The position numbers and the translations under genes are program-made. Of a DNA stretch of 64,000 bases, positions 1 to 12,056 are shown one piece after another; the stretch's first letter is position 1, and the number at the start of each line of letters is the position of its first letter. Location of the stretch: the NCBI GenBank assembly GCA_024364735.1, contig JAGFNQ010008295.1:192031-256030 (forward strand), read 5' to 3'. The notes beneath the pieces were generated by a model. It had not been told where the DNA came from and made no database searches. It saw only the letters and a program-made list of their open reading frames with translations. The stretch comes from Boesenbergia rotunda. Lineage: Eukaryota > Streptophyta > Magnoliopsida > Zingiberales > Zingiberaceae.

Positions 1-600
1 CTACCAGTCGACTGCCAAAATGGCAGTTACCTGGTCCTACTCAGATTCGACCGTTACAACACAACGTTCGAATCTGCTAGCCTGTTCTAGCTGATACCAG
101 TCGACTGCCCATGGGCCAGTCGATTGGGACACACCCAAGCCTAGGGTTTTACTCCCGAGTACAAATCTCTCCGCACTCAAACCCTCCCGACTTAGCCCCT
201 GAGTACAAGCACTCATACTCAGACCCCTCACAACTCAGTTGACTCTTCACCAGCAGCCTTGACTGTTGCCTTCACGCCCTCTTCATCTTCGGCCCTCGTC
301 CCTCGGATGCGCACGCAAGCCTCCAGCTTGCCTCCATGCCACCCTTCACGTACGCCTCGAAGTCCACGTCCCTCGGCTCATCATCCCTGCTATCCAACAG
401 TCCCTCAGATGCGCACGCAAGCCTCCAGCTTGCCTTCATGCCATCTTTCACCTGAAGACATCAACCAAGTCCATGTGTACCTGTACACCTGCACGCTCAT
501 GTACACATATGATAATACCACAAATCCTAACTCACCCATATTGCCCACACATCAAAACATCATGATCTTCCAGATCATCTCAGGGTCGATTGCCCCAACA
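1..600 (-). repeat. 3' LTR of element A (partial)
   Basis: It matches 5826-6406 closely. On the plus strand it ends in CAACA at 600, the usual TGTTG/CAACA terminus of these copia LTRs, and is followed at once by the complement of a polypurine tract. It carries the palindrome CAGTCGACTG at 5-14 and 98-107. The left part lies outside the window. Confidence 0.8.
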
Positions 601-616
601 ATCTCCCCCTTTTTGA
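601..616 (-). other. Polypurine tract of element A
   Basis: The minus strand reads an A-run, a G-run and then AGAT, directly abutting the LTR TGTTG end. This is the typical plus-strand primer of plant copia elements and fixes the element's orientation. Confidence 0.75.
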
Positions 617-1863
617 TGTGTGGCAATATGTTAAGTTAGGTAAACATATAGTAATGATACTAGCAAAAACAATTGACAATTAAAGCATAACACATAAGAG
701 GCAACCTCCCCCTTAACTTATACTTTCTCCCAGATTTCAACTCTTATTGCTCATCCCATGTTATGTTTTCCCAACTCAACTCCAAGGTTTCACAACATAA
801 ACCAAGTTAGATTTTGACCTAACCTAACTTAACATACACATTTCTCCCCCTTTGACACCATCAAAATGATTGCACAAAGCAACCCTAGCCCTGGTGCCAA
901 GTTGAATCAACCATATTTCTGAAACACCCCTCAGAAATCACACAAACACACACTGTCCACTCTCGCAGTCGACTGCGAGCCTACCAGTCGATGATACGCC
1001 ATTTTCAAAATTTCCAGCCGAAATTCAGAAACGCATAAAAATTTTCAGAAAATCTGGAAAAATGTAAAACTTTGCAAGCACGATTGTTAAGGTATTCCCT
1101 CCCCTAGAAAAATTTGGTTCATGAAAATCATCAACCGTGCTTGACTTTTGGTACAAACTCAAAAACTCTCAAATAATGTCACTTTGTATCAATATTGATT
1201 TCTAATCATGGTATTCTATATTTGCCACTTTCTATCACCTCCATTTGACATTTAAAATGATTCCTAAACTTCCCTTTCTCAAATAACTATTTCCAATTTG
1301 ACACAAATTCCCTTTCTTTATCTCTTGAGTCTAAATGATCATCCCTTTTTTTAAAAAAAAAAAATTTGATTACCAACCAACCATATTAGGTAATATAATA
1401 ATTAAAAATTTTAAATCATATTATGAACACATATATAAGAATCATAAAAGAAACATCCATTAGCACGTAAGGATTTTCAGGCAGTTTTCAAACCAGCATC
1501 TAGTCATGATAAAACTTTCATAATAGAAAGATAAAGCAGGTCACATGACATAAATCTACAGAATAGAGTAATGCATAGAAGTTTCATACAATAAACACAG
1601 ACATAGTCATGGCATACGACCTAAAAGAGTATCTAGGGCCAAAGCCCTGAAGTCATCCAAATAAATACAATCATCTGAATAGAAAGTGTTTGAGAGGCAT
1701 AATACATCAACCAATGATAATACTCTCAACACTGAAAACTCCCAAAAGCTGCACCATCTGATCAGAAGAACATGTGATCGTCACCGCCTGGAGGTGGAGT
1801 AGGAGGAGGAGGAGGACCCTGAAAAGCGAGATGCCACTGCTGCATCATCTCGTACATGTCATC
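617..1863. other. Element A untranslated 3' internal region
   Basis: No coding capacity is recognised. Pyrimidine-rich patches typical of this element type occur around 700-860. One CAGTCGACTG palindrome lies at 966-975, with a half copy nearby. The rest is AT-rich. Confidence 0.5.
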
Positions 1864-2907
1864 CTAGCAGCTGGTAATCCTATCAACTTTTGTCTCAAGC
1901 CGCTGCTCCGTCTGCCGAAGTCCGTGAATATCCTCACGAATGATGCGAGCCTCCTCCTGAAGCCTGTGGACATCGGATCGAAGCTCGGTGAACTCTGCAT
2001 GTGTAACTAGCTCGCCAGGCTCCTCATCTAAGCTCGAGGCCTCTGGGCGCTGTCTCCAAACAAACTCTCCCTGTTGACACTCGATACCTGCCAAGGATAA
2101 CTGTCGAGTACCTATCTGGTCATAGTCCTTTGACAGGTGTCTAACCTGACCTCTACCCACATGGATACCAAAACGTAAATGAAGAAACTCGGTCAGGATG
2201 TGGCAGAAAGACATATATATCTTCCTATTCACACTATGAGAAGAATGACAAATGACACTAAAGACCTGTATGGAGACATCGATGTCCAACCTCCTCTCCA
2301 AGGCGTACATCATTACCAAATGTGGGAGTCTGATCTTGGACCTCCCCTTGGTGACAATAGGCAAAATGCACTAAATGACGATCTTATACAATACATGGCT
2401 AAATGGTCTCATGGGTTTAGCATCAAAGAGACGCTCCGACTCATGCCTATGTCTTCTAAAATAATGCATATGTATCTGGTCAATGGTGACACCAGGAAAC
2501 TCTAGCGGTTCAACAACATTGGGAAAGTAAACAGATGCATTGTTTGATGCCCTACATTGTAGAAACTCAGCTAGACCCATGACCGAAAAAGGGATAGGAA
2601 TACCAGCAACTCGAGACTCATACACATTACTATCGGAGTCAATGCATGTCAAATTTGCGTAAAACTCGGTACACAAATCAATATCTATGTCATGCTGGCA
2701 ATAGACCAGCTGATCCAGTTGGAAGTGAGTGATCATTTCAGCTAAACGAGGCGATTTCTCTTGAAAGAAAGCCTTATTTAGGGACCGGGAATTCATCACT
2801 ACGAATTCAGTTTCTTCAAAACGTTTCTTACACTCCAGGGACCTAAACCTTGACCCTTCCTGACTTTGTAGGGATGATCCCTCACCCCTTGGTTTCTTAG
2901 AGGCCAT
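1864..2907 (-). pseudogene. Second ORF of element A, putative plant transposon protein family
   Basis: About 347 codons run in one frame from a Met-Ala-Ser-Lys-Lys start at 2907 to a stop at 1864, with one in-frame TAG at 2371-2373. The first 260 residues resemble the family annotated in plant genomes as 'putative plant transposon protein', including a Glu-Phe-Tyr-Ala-Asn-Leu motif in the N-terminal half. The last 60 or so residues are charged and heptad-like, probably a coiled coil. The family's biochemical role is unknown. The ORF sits between gag and the 3' LTR, where pol would be, and has its own promoter-like leader upstream. A related C-terminal tail occurs at 62268-62546 in another copia-type relic. 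The family call is from memory of its sequence style, not a search. Confidence 0.6.
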
Positions 2908-3300
2908 CCTAAAACACCACACATACGCATGCATGCCAAGACAACCCTCCAAAAAGGAAAAACATCAACGAGCACGCACAAAAATATCATGTTAGTGCCA
3001 ACACATGGTTTAACCGAGAAAAATGAACCTTAAAACGCAATACCTTTTCATTCTCCTCATGATGACTTGATCTTAGAAGAACGGCTTGAAGAGAGGAGGT
3101 TTTTAACAAACCCTAGAAGTAGATCGGGGTTAGAGGAGGACTTAGAGAGGCTTGGAAGGGCCTAAGAACGAAGGAGGAACTTGGAAGAGGAGATGATCGC
3201 CGGGAAATTGCCAAAACCCTAGAGTTTGGCTTCCCTCGACGCGCCCATTTGCTTTTATAAAGCCCGCGTCCCAGTCGACTGGTATTTGGCAGTCGACTGG
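2908..3300 (-). promoter_or_regulatory. Internal promoter and 5' leader of element A second ORF
   Basis: Reading on the minus strand, two CAGTCGACTG palindromes (3290-3299 and 3272-3281) are followed by a TATA box CTTTATAAAAG (3252-3262). A pyrimidine-rich leader follows, then a plausible intron with donor AAG/GTATTG near 3040 and acceptor TTTTAG just before the ATG at 2907. The LTR shows the same palindrome-then-TATA arrangement, so this looks like a copied promoter module. Transcription is inferred only. Confidence 0.5.
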
Positions 3301-4029
3301 GCCAGAGTGTAATTACATTCTGTGGGTTTTCCCAGTCAACTGATAAATATCAATCGACTGGTATCTGATTTTCAGCCTCCTAATCCAAACTTCAGAAATG
3401 TTTAACTAATTCCATAAATTCTCAAAAATTATGAATTCTTGTGGGGAGATTTGTGGATCCAATATTTACCTGGGAAAAATATAATTTCAGTCAAAGTTAT
3501 CCCAATTTCTAAAATTGGTACAAACTTCGAGTTTCACTAAAATGTATCATGAACCCTTTCCCAAAAGTTCTAATTTTGACCTTACCTTGATGCTTCTTCC
3601 TATACTCATTTATAATCAATTCATAGCATCAAGTTATATGGTATTTAGACATTAATACCAATTTATCTCAATTAAAATCCCAATTTCTTCCTCTTTCACC
3701 ATAATTCTCCCTTTAGTGTGCCAATTCTCTAGGATTAAGACTAACCTTAGCCTTTTAAACCTCTTGGCACACCCTATAGTCCTTTTTAATCTCCTTGAAG
3801 CAAACCACCTGAGATCCATTGATCATGGAACTCATTTTGGCTTCTAGATCTCTCCCTTGAGCTCCTTGCCCTAGTTACCTCCCTAGTTAACTCATTAACA
3901 AAGGCAAGACCACACCAGTGTTCCTCCGGTGCCTCTTGACCTTCCACTATCACTCTCTTAACCCTATAAACCGTTTTCTATTACTCTCTTAACCCTATAA
4001 ACCTTTTTCTTAGTCAATTTCTTTTCTTT
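3301..4029. other. Element A spacer between gag and second ORF
   Basis: AT-rich and non-coding in all frames. It holds further degenerate copies of the palindrome (3330-3362) and pyrimidine-rich stretches. No pol remnant is recognisable. Confidence 0.45.
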
Positions 4030-5391
4030 TCATTTAAATAACTTTTCTTTGTCATTTTTGACTTTTTCTCTACCATAGTTATAGGGCATCCTTGAATATG
4101 ACATTTTATCAATATTAGTCCTCCTAGGGTGATATCCTAGACCCGACCTACCATTCCTATGATTTTGATCCTTTGATATCATGTTCAATTCCTTGGACCC
4201 CTGAATGACTCTTCCTAGGTTTATTTCTAACTTATCAAGTTTTGCTCTTAAAACTTGATTTTCCTTTTCTAACTTCCTAACCTTAGGATCTCTAGACCTA
4301 ATTTGATCATTTCTAGATTTACCAATTTTTCTAGGCATGTTTGTCCCTTTCTTAGAGTTTATGCTTTGGTCCTTATTCCTAGAGTTCCTAGATTTATCAG
4401 GCAACAGAGAATTTGTTGTGTTTTGGCATGCAAAATTGTTTCTTTTCCTATCATAATATTTAAAACCAAAATTACATCTAGGCAAACAATCATCCATATT
4501 CCTAGCATTCATGGAAGAGTATTGAACATAAGTAAAATTAGGGATTACTTCCCTTACCCATGTAGCTCCCCCTTGATGTGAACTCCTCTCTTCCTTTTCC
4601 TTTTTCTCCCATTTCCTTAGATGCTCCATCTTCTTGAGCTCCTTACTCCTTGGACACTTTGTATGGTAGTGCCCCAGCTCCCTGCATGTGAAACACCCAA
4701 TTTTCCTTCTTTTCTCCTTTTGAGCCTTCTCATTCCTACGCCCCATGTTAGAATTTAAATAAATGGAATTGGGTTTGGGAATTACCTTCTTTTTACCTAG
4801 TGGGCACTTATCTTTGTAGTGCCCCCTTTTGTTGCACCCAAAGCATATAATATGCTCCTTTGATTTAGCTTTGGTGGAGGTGGAGGTCTTTTCTTGCTCT
4901 TGTGGGGATGAAGGTCTCTCCCCCTCAACTCTTAATGTTGATACTCCTTTTCCTTTGGATGAGGTGGATGCTTCTTCACTCAAGGAGATACTCAATTCTT
5001 CTTTTTCTTGAACCCTTGAGTCTATTTCTTCGGGTTCTTCTACTAGTTGAACATGTGTAGGGCTTTTGTGAAGTTCTTCTAGTTTGCTCCATAACTCATA
5101 AGCACTTGTATATTCTCCTACATAACTCAACACATTTTTAGGTAGAATATCAATCAAAATATTTATTACCTTGTCGTTTGCCCTAGATTGCTCTCGTTGT
5201 TCATCTGTCCAATATCTGGGATGAAGCCTCTTTCCGTGCTTGTCTCTCAGAATTTCAAAAGGATCTTCAATGACCATTCTACACTCCCAATCCATCCCTA
5301 GCTAATTTTCCATCCTTGACTTCCAAAGGTCGAATTCTTCATGATTGTAGGATGGTGGTGTGTTGATGTCTTCCCCAAACTTATCTTCCAT
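4030..5391 (-). pseudogene. gag of element A (UBN2-type, two zinc knuckles)
   Basis: The ATG is at 5391, 60 bases after the primer site. A Trp-Lys-Ser-Arg-Met-type N-terminal gag motif is followed by an in-frame TAG at 5302-5304, where a Tyr codon is usual. The frame then stays open for 421 codons. A UBN2-like capsid segment contains Tyr-Glu-Leu-Trp-Ser-Lys-Leu. An acidic Ser-rich linker follows, then two CCHC knuckles: one starting Cys-Phe-Gly-Cys with His and Cys following, the second starting Cys-Phe-Thr-Cys. The C-terminal third is basic with a Leu/Lys coiled-coil-like segment. Retrotransposon Gag packages element RNA in cytoplasmic particles. With one stop this copy is probably inactive. 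Confidence 0.8.
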
Positions 5392-5450
5392 GTTCTTCTT
5401 CCTCTAGCAAGTGCTCCCTCGGCGGTTAGTTCGATCAAGAGCGGTCCTTC

Positions 5451-5463
5451 GCTCTGATACCAA
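5451..5463 (-). other. Primer binding site of element A
   Basis: The minus strand reads TTGGTATCAGAGC, complementary to the 3' end of initiator methionine tRNA, lying directly inside the 5' LTR. Confidence 0.85.
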
Positions 5464-5464
5464 C

Positions 5465-6406
5465 TAATGGATCGCTTTGGCGTGCTAGAGGGGGGTGAAT
5501 AGCAGTTTATCGTTCTTTTCTCTACAACGTTGTTAGCGCAGTGGAAACAATAATATGTAAAAGAAAACAATAACAATACTAACAACCTGATTTACTTGGT
5601 ATCCACCCCGGACGGGTGACTAATCCAAGAATCCTTCGGTAGATCAACCCCCAGATAACCTCCGGCTAGATCTGTCGCTCCTTTTGGGTGGAGAAACCTC
5701 GCCACAGCACTTCGGATGCTATCTGATCACAAGAGACTACTAACTCACTTTACCCAAGCGAGTTTCATCAAAGAAGATAGTAGGAAACGAGCCCCCTTAA
5801 ATAGGGCTCGAATATGAAACAGCCGCTACCAGTCGATTGCCAAAATGGCAATCATCTAGTCCCACTCAGACTCGACCGTTACAACACAACGTTCGAATCT
5901 GCCAGCCTGTTCCAGCCTATATCAGTCGACTGCCCATGGGACAGTTGACTAGGACACACCCAAGCCTAGGGTTTTACTCCCGAGTACAAATATCTCCGCA
6001 CTCAAACCCTCCCGGCTTAGCCCCTGAGTACAAGCACTCATACTCAGACCCTCACAACTCAGTTGATTCTTCACCAGTAGCCTTGACTGTTGCCTTCACG
6101 CCCTCTTCATCTTCGGCCCTCGTCCCTCGGATGCGTACACAAGCCTCCAACTTGCCTCCATGCCACCCTTCACGTACGCCTCGAAGTCCACATCCCTCGG
6201 CTCATCATCCCTGCTATCCAACAATCCCTCATATGCACACGCAAGCCTCCAACATACCTTCATGCCATCCTTCACCTGAAGACATCAACCAATTCCATAT
6301 GTACCTGTACACCTGCACGCTCATGTACACATATGAGAATACCACAAATCCTAACTCACCTATATTGCTCACACATCAAAACATCATGATCTTCCAGATC
6401 ATCTCA
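5465..6406 (-). repeat. 5' LTR of element A (truncated)
   Basis: In plus coordinates it begins with a degenerate TGTTGGATCG-like end (TAATGGATCG), followed by the CTAGAGGGGGGTGAAT block shared with the other copia LTRs here. On the minus strand a TATA-like CTATTTAAG lies near 5796, with CAGTCGACTG-type palindromes immediately upstream (5829-5932). It stops at 6406 without the final CAACA, abutting LTR X. Confidence 0.75.
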
Positions 6407-7819
6407 GATATTGGACATCGTCGTTGATACTTATTCTTCGTTATTTTAACATTGTCATTGATACTTATTCTTCGTTGATCTTCGAGTATTCAAAATTCAT
6501 ATCTGTACAGTTCCCTGTTGGTTTTCTGTTCTGTAAAGTGTAACTTATACGCGAGTACTTAGAAGTCCATTAAACACAATTAGGTTTATTTGGCATTAGA
6601 AATATTCTACCTAGTAGTGCAGGTGCATAATCGTTGATTTTCGATTTCTGGTTGGTTGTATTGATGCATCGTTGACTTGTTGGATTTTTGATACATTGTT
6701 GTTTCTTCGGTTGTTCGTGATCTTGTAGCATGCACCATATCTGCACGTTGCATACTAACGACTGTTGGGCTTCCATATGGATAAGCCGTCGTTAGACATT
6801 TAGTTGCTCAGTTCACTCAACCACTTATTGTCGTGGTAGTTGCTAGAGTGCGAGCAATTATCATGTTATGTCACACATGTTGCAGTTGTAGGCAAGCAGT
6901 AACACACTCACCGTTGTTTATCGAAGGATACTGTAGCTGTTGATAGCTCCCCCTATGTATCGGGGTTTGGAGTGTTGGCTCCCCAGCATCTTGTCCACTC
7001 AACCACACCTTTTTGTGGTATTCGTTGGAGTGCGTACAATTGTCACAGCCCTACCCACTCGGTCACACAGATGAGATGTGTTGGCGGCTTGACTAGCGTC
7101 AGGGGTGACACATATCATTGCATAATGTGCATACGTATTTCATTTATGCATTTTCTTATGTTTGATGCATTTATATGAGCTATGATTGTTGCACTTGCTT
7201 GACATGCATGTATATGTTGGATTTATTGTTGTTGCGTTGTTTTATACCTGTTTAGTTGTTATCGGTTTTATAACATGTTGTTCTATATATGTTATGCATG
7301 TTTAGGTATTCCTATATTCCATATGGATTGCACCCTGTTGGTTCTCTACTTAGTATACCTTTTGTTATGTCATGTTTATTGTCTACTCATATACCCGCTG
7401 AGTCTGCCCGGACTCACCACCCCTGCTTTCTCTTTTTGTTTCAGATAGCAAGTAGTTGCATTTCTTGAAGCCAGGAGAGGATCCAGTCGCCAGTCCCTCA
7501 ATTCCACCGTGTCAGTTTGATTTGGTTTGATTTAGTGTCTTATTTATTTCTGCAGTTATTTTTATCTGTCAAGTATCGGTTTGGTTTTGTCGTTATTACT
7601 AGTATGTAGACTTTATTTATGTTAATGATGGCTGAGCCATCCATTTATTTTGTTTCGATATAAACTGCGTGAATGTGTCTTTTATTTATTATTGTGATGC
7701 CAGCCGTTTGTGGCTGAGCTATATTGGTGGAGTGTATGTATATTTGTCTCATCTTGTCCGTCGTAAAGGGGAGATGCTGCCCGATTTTTGAGTAAGCATG
7801 TGTCTTTGGGGTCGTGACA
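6407..7819 (+). repeat. Ty3-gypsy LTR family X, 3' half
   Basis: Collinear with 30658-32107 of the complete solo LTR X. It ends in GGGGTCGTGACA at 7819, followed by a primer site. The missing 5' half was probably displaced by element A and may lie left of the window. It has no coding function. Confidence 0.75.
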
Positions 7820-7823
7820 ATTT

Positions 7824-7837
7824 TTGGTATCAGAGCC
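7824..7837 (+). other. Primer binding site next to LTR X
   Basis: TTGGTATCAGAGCC lies five bases after the LTR end, as in chromovirus-type Ty3-gypsy elements. It shows that this LTR X was a 5' LTR. Internal sequence continues only to about 7960 before unrelated AT-rich DNA. Confidence 0.75.
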
Positions 7838-7960
7838 AAGTTTTGCGATATTTTGGTATCTGTGGGTTTACGGAGTTGTTTAATTAACGAGGCCTATCGG
7901 TGGATATCTTTGGATTTCTGGTTGAACAATTGTTGGATTGAGTTTAAGTTTCACAAAAAA

Positions 7961-9850
7961 AAATTTAAAAATATTTAAATGAAAATAAATAAAATAAAAA
8001 AATAAAAATTAGGTGTTACGGTTTGGCTGAAAAAAAAATTCATTGTGAATGTTGCATATGACTATTGTAACCTACCATAAAGTTAGATGTGTATTAATAA
8101 GTTGCTTGTTCATTAGTCTTATTTTGATTCTTGATGATTTTGTAGAAGAACTTCTAAGACATCAGTTTTGTATCTTCAATGCGTGATTGTTGATGCTTCA
8201 AATAATTTGATCGCTAATTGCTATATTTTGCAATTTAGTCAACATAAGAGGTTGTGAAGCTTGCCCATGAAATTGGTTTTCCTGTCATGATCATGGTATA
8301 TATATATATATATTTTTTATTTCCTGAGATAGAGTATAAAGTGCTTGATACTACAAAATATGTAGCTTCAAAATATGTTGTTTTGTATCATCAATCGATG
8401 ATTTTGGTTTTTGTCAACTTAGTCTGATCTAGTTTCTTTGATGTCCACATGCATTATTTCTCAGTCCATTCTTCTTGACAACTAAAGCACTCACATCTGG
8501 ATTCAGACAAATTTACTTTTGAATTCAATTTTTTTTCATTCTTAAAGCCCATGGCACAATTCAGTGATTGATATGTATATCTGTATGCTAAAAAAAATTG
8601 GATGAAGCTGAGGAGGCTTTTGGTATACTACCAAGCATTACTATTGTTTTCATGCAATGTTTTGATAACTGGATGTGATTGGCATGGATTTGCTGGAGCT
8701 GATGCAGTAATATGGAATTGAATCAGATGTTTGATCAAGGAGTGCTACAGTTCTTGGAAATAGACAGGAAGATAGCTATGACAGAGCAAGGGAACTAAAT
8801 AGGAAAATGTAGGATAAATATTCTACCTGATCAAACTACTTTGACACTTGTTTTTTTTAGCCCTTCCTAAGACATAGGACTGCTAGACTTTGGGGATCAA
8901 TTACATTCTGCATCAATAAGGATTGTTCGTGCTGAGACATAATTGTTGTAAGTGGACTGGTGGATATAATGAAATCCTATTTTGTGATATATAGTTTTCT
9001 GGACGATACTGTTGGTGTTGATAATGGAGTTGATGGTTAATGGATGGATTATATTATAGATTTGGTACCAGTTAGGGTTTGTCAAAATCAAAACGGAATC
9101 AAGCACAATTCTTAAAATGAATTTTGAAGAATTAACATTTCGAAAAAAAAACTGAGAATTTGAGAGACATATTTTAAAATGATAGCATAGTTTTCAAAAA
9201 ACATGAGTGATAGTGATTTTTGTAAAGTATAATTTTCAAAAACCATAGTGGTTATTTGAAAATATAATATTTTTAAACTTCTTCTTTTACTTGGAACTCC
9301 CCCTAAACCTGACACAGTCCTAGGAGGCTTGTTGGCCACAAGTTATTCCTTCTCTGAGTCTTAGGGTTTGATTCAAACAAAAAGAGAAGAAAACAAAAAA
9401 AATGTGTTTTAATGATTTGAAACATAATTTCTTTCTCCCTTTTGAAAAGGTTAATATAGAGAACAAAAAAAATGATTTCCAAGAAAAAAAATAGAAGGTT
9501 TTAAAAAACTTAAGTTTGAAACACTATACACATCAGAGCCTGGACTGCAGACATTTTTCTTAAAAATATCCTAAGTAATCCCCAAGGTGACTTTTTGCCA
9601 TGCTTATTTTTCTAGAATTTGTATAATGGCAAAGGAAAGAAGTAATTGTTAAGAAATAAATTTCCTAATTTTAAGTACAATGGTTTGAAACATTAACTTT
9701 TAATTAGTTTAAAAAGTTAAATTTGATTTTTGAGGATTTCAAAATTAATTTAGAGGGTTAAATTTGAATTTTGAAGTTGTTCAGTTGAATTAAATTTGAA
9801 TTTTATTTATTAAAGTTTGAAGTTTGAAATTGATTCAGTTTGTAAGGTTG
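7961..9850. other. Unclassified AT-rich stretch
   Basis: No complete gene is seen. There is a short TA microsatellite near 8298-8312 and several homopolymer A/T runs. A possible gene-derived exon lies at 8249-8295. The remainder (for example 8500-9100) has short codon-like stretches that I cannot assign. Confidence 0.4.
8249..8295 (+). pseudogene. Possible exon fragment of plastid biotin carboxylase
   Basis: Sixteen codons read Val-Val-Lys-Leu-Ala-His-Glu-Ile-Gly-Phe-Pro-Val-Met-Ile. This resembles the ATP-grasp segment of biotin carboxylase (the acetyl-CoA carboxylase subunit) just before its glycine-rich loop. An AG precedes it and GTATAT follows, so it could be an exon with splice sites. 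The glycine loop is not found downstream. Very short, so the match may be chance. Confidence 0.3.
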
Positions 9851-10639
9851 GTTGGGTTCGACTAAACTTTTAGGTCCTAAGCATCTCACCCATTTCTAAG
9901 TGACAAAACAGGATATCCTTAACTATTTTGTGAGATGCATTAATTTTTATCTTCGAATTAGTGTTAAATCTAAGATTTACTTAAAATTTGTGTTAGATTC
10001 AAATCTGACAATAGTAAAGTGAATTTGATTTTCTATAATTGGCTTCCAAGTCTTGGCGAGGCACTAGGCCTTCTTTGGCTGTAGCCTTATTGGATCATCA
10101 ACCCTTTCCTTGACAAAGCCTTTTATAGAAAATTCATCTTCAAGTTACTCCTTGAAAGATTTTGGTCTAACTAGTTTGTATCTTGGATTGGTAGCTTCGG
10201 CTAGTTCCACCAGACTAAACAGACCAAGTAGAGTATACTTGACCTTATTAGAAAGGTTTCCCTAACGTACTATCATCTCACCTCCTCCCAATACTATGTT
10301 GTTCAAATTTCACCTAAATCACTTTGTCCTTATTCTAACCAATCCTAATTCTAAGCATAAAAAGCTAAGTAAAATTATAATGAGGGGAAATTTCTGGATT
10401 TTCTAAGTTTGCAAGATTATTAATTAGTTTTTCTTGTATATCAATTTTAATTTTCAAAGTCTCATTTTCCTGTCTTAACATTTTGAATTTATTAATATAC
10501 ATGATTTCATTAAGTTATTTAAGCATGCATCCATATCTAAATTTGACCAAGGGAGATTAAGTAAACTATCAACATTCATGGTAAAAAGTGGATTTTCATA
10601 TAAATTAAAGTTACCCATCTTGGTAGGTTGTCCTGGATC

Positions 10640-11536
10640 TTTTGCTCTTCTATCTTTGCATTCATCTTTATAATGCCCAAACTCATGGCACTTGAAGCAT
10701 TGGATGTGAATTTTGTCCTTTCGTGCTTTTGGAACTGGTTCCTTTGTCGCCGTTGGTGGTGTCGTTCGTATCTTACGAGTAGGACACCTACTTTGTAGTG
10801 CCTCTCTCCCTGCATGTGTAACAAATTACATGATTTTTCAATTTGAATTTACAAATTTACCTTTTGATTCCTTATTGGGAATCTCCCCCTTGATTCTTGT
10901 CATTTCGGATCTAGACTCATCTTCTGATTCGTGTATGAGTCGGACTCGGGTACTGGTTGAAGCTCCTTCTCTGGTGGTTCTTTTGGAGTTTTCCCTGCAA
11001 TAGAATTTACACCTTCCTCGACCATTACAGTATCTGTTTGATTATTTAATTCTAATTTTGAAAAGAATTTAAAATTGGTTACCATCTAGTCAGTTCGTCG
11101 TCTGATTCAGGATCGATTTCGACTCTGGATTCGGGTTCAGACTCTGACTCGGCTGCCTGTGCTTGGACCGAGAGTGCAAGATACCTTAGGTGATCTTCTT
11201 CTCCGTCTGAGATCTCTTGATGAAGGTCAATCAATTTTTCCCAAATTTCTCTAGCACATTTGAATGGACCTACTAGCTCGAGTTGCTCCTTGGTTAGGCC
11301 ACACTGTAGGATTGCAGTTGCCCTTGCATTGGTCTCGATTTGGTTAGGGTTTGCTCATCCATTTGTCCCACTCGATTGATGACTCATCTTCTACGGGAAA
11401 AGAGAATCTCGTTTTGGATGATCCGCCATAAGTCCATGTGGGCCTTCAGAAGGGACTCCATTTGACATCTCCAAAACATGAAGTTCTCGCCGGAGAATAG
11501 TGGTGGACGGGCACTGTTCCACTCTTGGTTGGCCAT
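10640..11536 (-). pseudogene. gag of relic B, frameshifted
   Basis: It starts with ATG at 11536 and encodes Met-Ala-Asn-Gln-Glu-Trp followed by the Pro-Pro-Leu-Phe-Ser-Gly block typical of copia Gag N-termini. A frameshift and stop fall near 11390. Conserved capsid-like codons resume in another frame (11340-11230), then an acidic Ser/Glu stretch. Two CCHC knuckles follow: the first (about 10800-10830) disrupted by frameshift, the second (about 10680-10710) reading Cys-Phe-Lys-Cys...His...Cys. Clearly non-functional. Confidence 0.7.
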
Positions 11537-12041
11537 TTAGTTTAATCCTTGCACACAAAAGAAATAACAGAATGTACCAAGACTTGGTCTTGGATTAGTA
11601 GTGTGGGAGAAGGAAAAAAAATAGCCCAACAAAAAAATATTGCATGAATTTCGAGGCAGAATAATAATAAATTAATAAAATATAATTTTGAAAATGTTGG
11701 CTTTATCAGTTCTGATTAATGACGAAAAAGTAAGACTTTTATGTTTGGGAGAAAATTTGCTTGAATTAAGATAGCATGAATTTCGAGAAAAAATATAAAA
11801 AAGTTTATGACAAATTTTCAAAAATTGATCATTTTATCAATTCTGACTTATGGTAAAAAAATAAGAATTCAAAATTGATCATTTTAAACCACCCACAGAT
11901 ATTATTTATTTGAAATAAAAAGCGCAAAAGATCGAGTGGTGTTGCACCAACCTCGATTAACGAAAAAAATTGATTAAAAAAAACTTTCGTAAAGATCCGA
12001 AAAACTCTCAAATTGGTGGTTGCACCAAATTTGAGCTTCCC

Positions 12042-12054
12042 CGCTCTGATACCA
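12042..12054 (-). other. Primer binding site of relic B
   Basis: The minus strand reads TGGTATCAGAGCG, two bases from the LTR boundary. Confidence 0.85.
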
Positions 12055-12056
12055 CT

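Larger units (their letters stand above)
1..6406 (-). mobile_element. Non-autonomous Ty1-copia-type LTR element A
   Basis: Two direct repeats (1-582 and 5826-6406, roughly 93% alike by eye) flank an internal region read on the minus strand. The order is 5' LTR (right), a primer site complementary to initiator tRNA-Met at 5451-5463, a gag with two zinc knuckles, a second ORF of the putative plant transposon protein type, and a polypurine tract at 601-616. No protease, integrase, reverse transcriptase or RNase H is visible, so it must have relied on proteins supplied in trans. The left LTR runs off the window. The right LTR stops about 18 bases short of the expected CAACA end and abuts LTR X, so no target duplication can be checked. 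Confidence 0.82.

Noticed and set aside
259..639. Open frames with repeated Ser/Pro words in the left LTR, and their counterparts at 5837-6427
   Set aside because: They lie wholly inside LTR sequence, read on the strand opposite the element, and have no domain.
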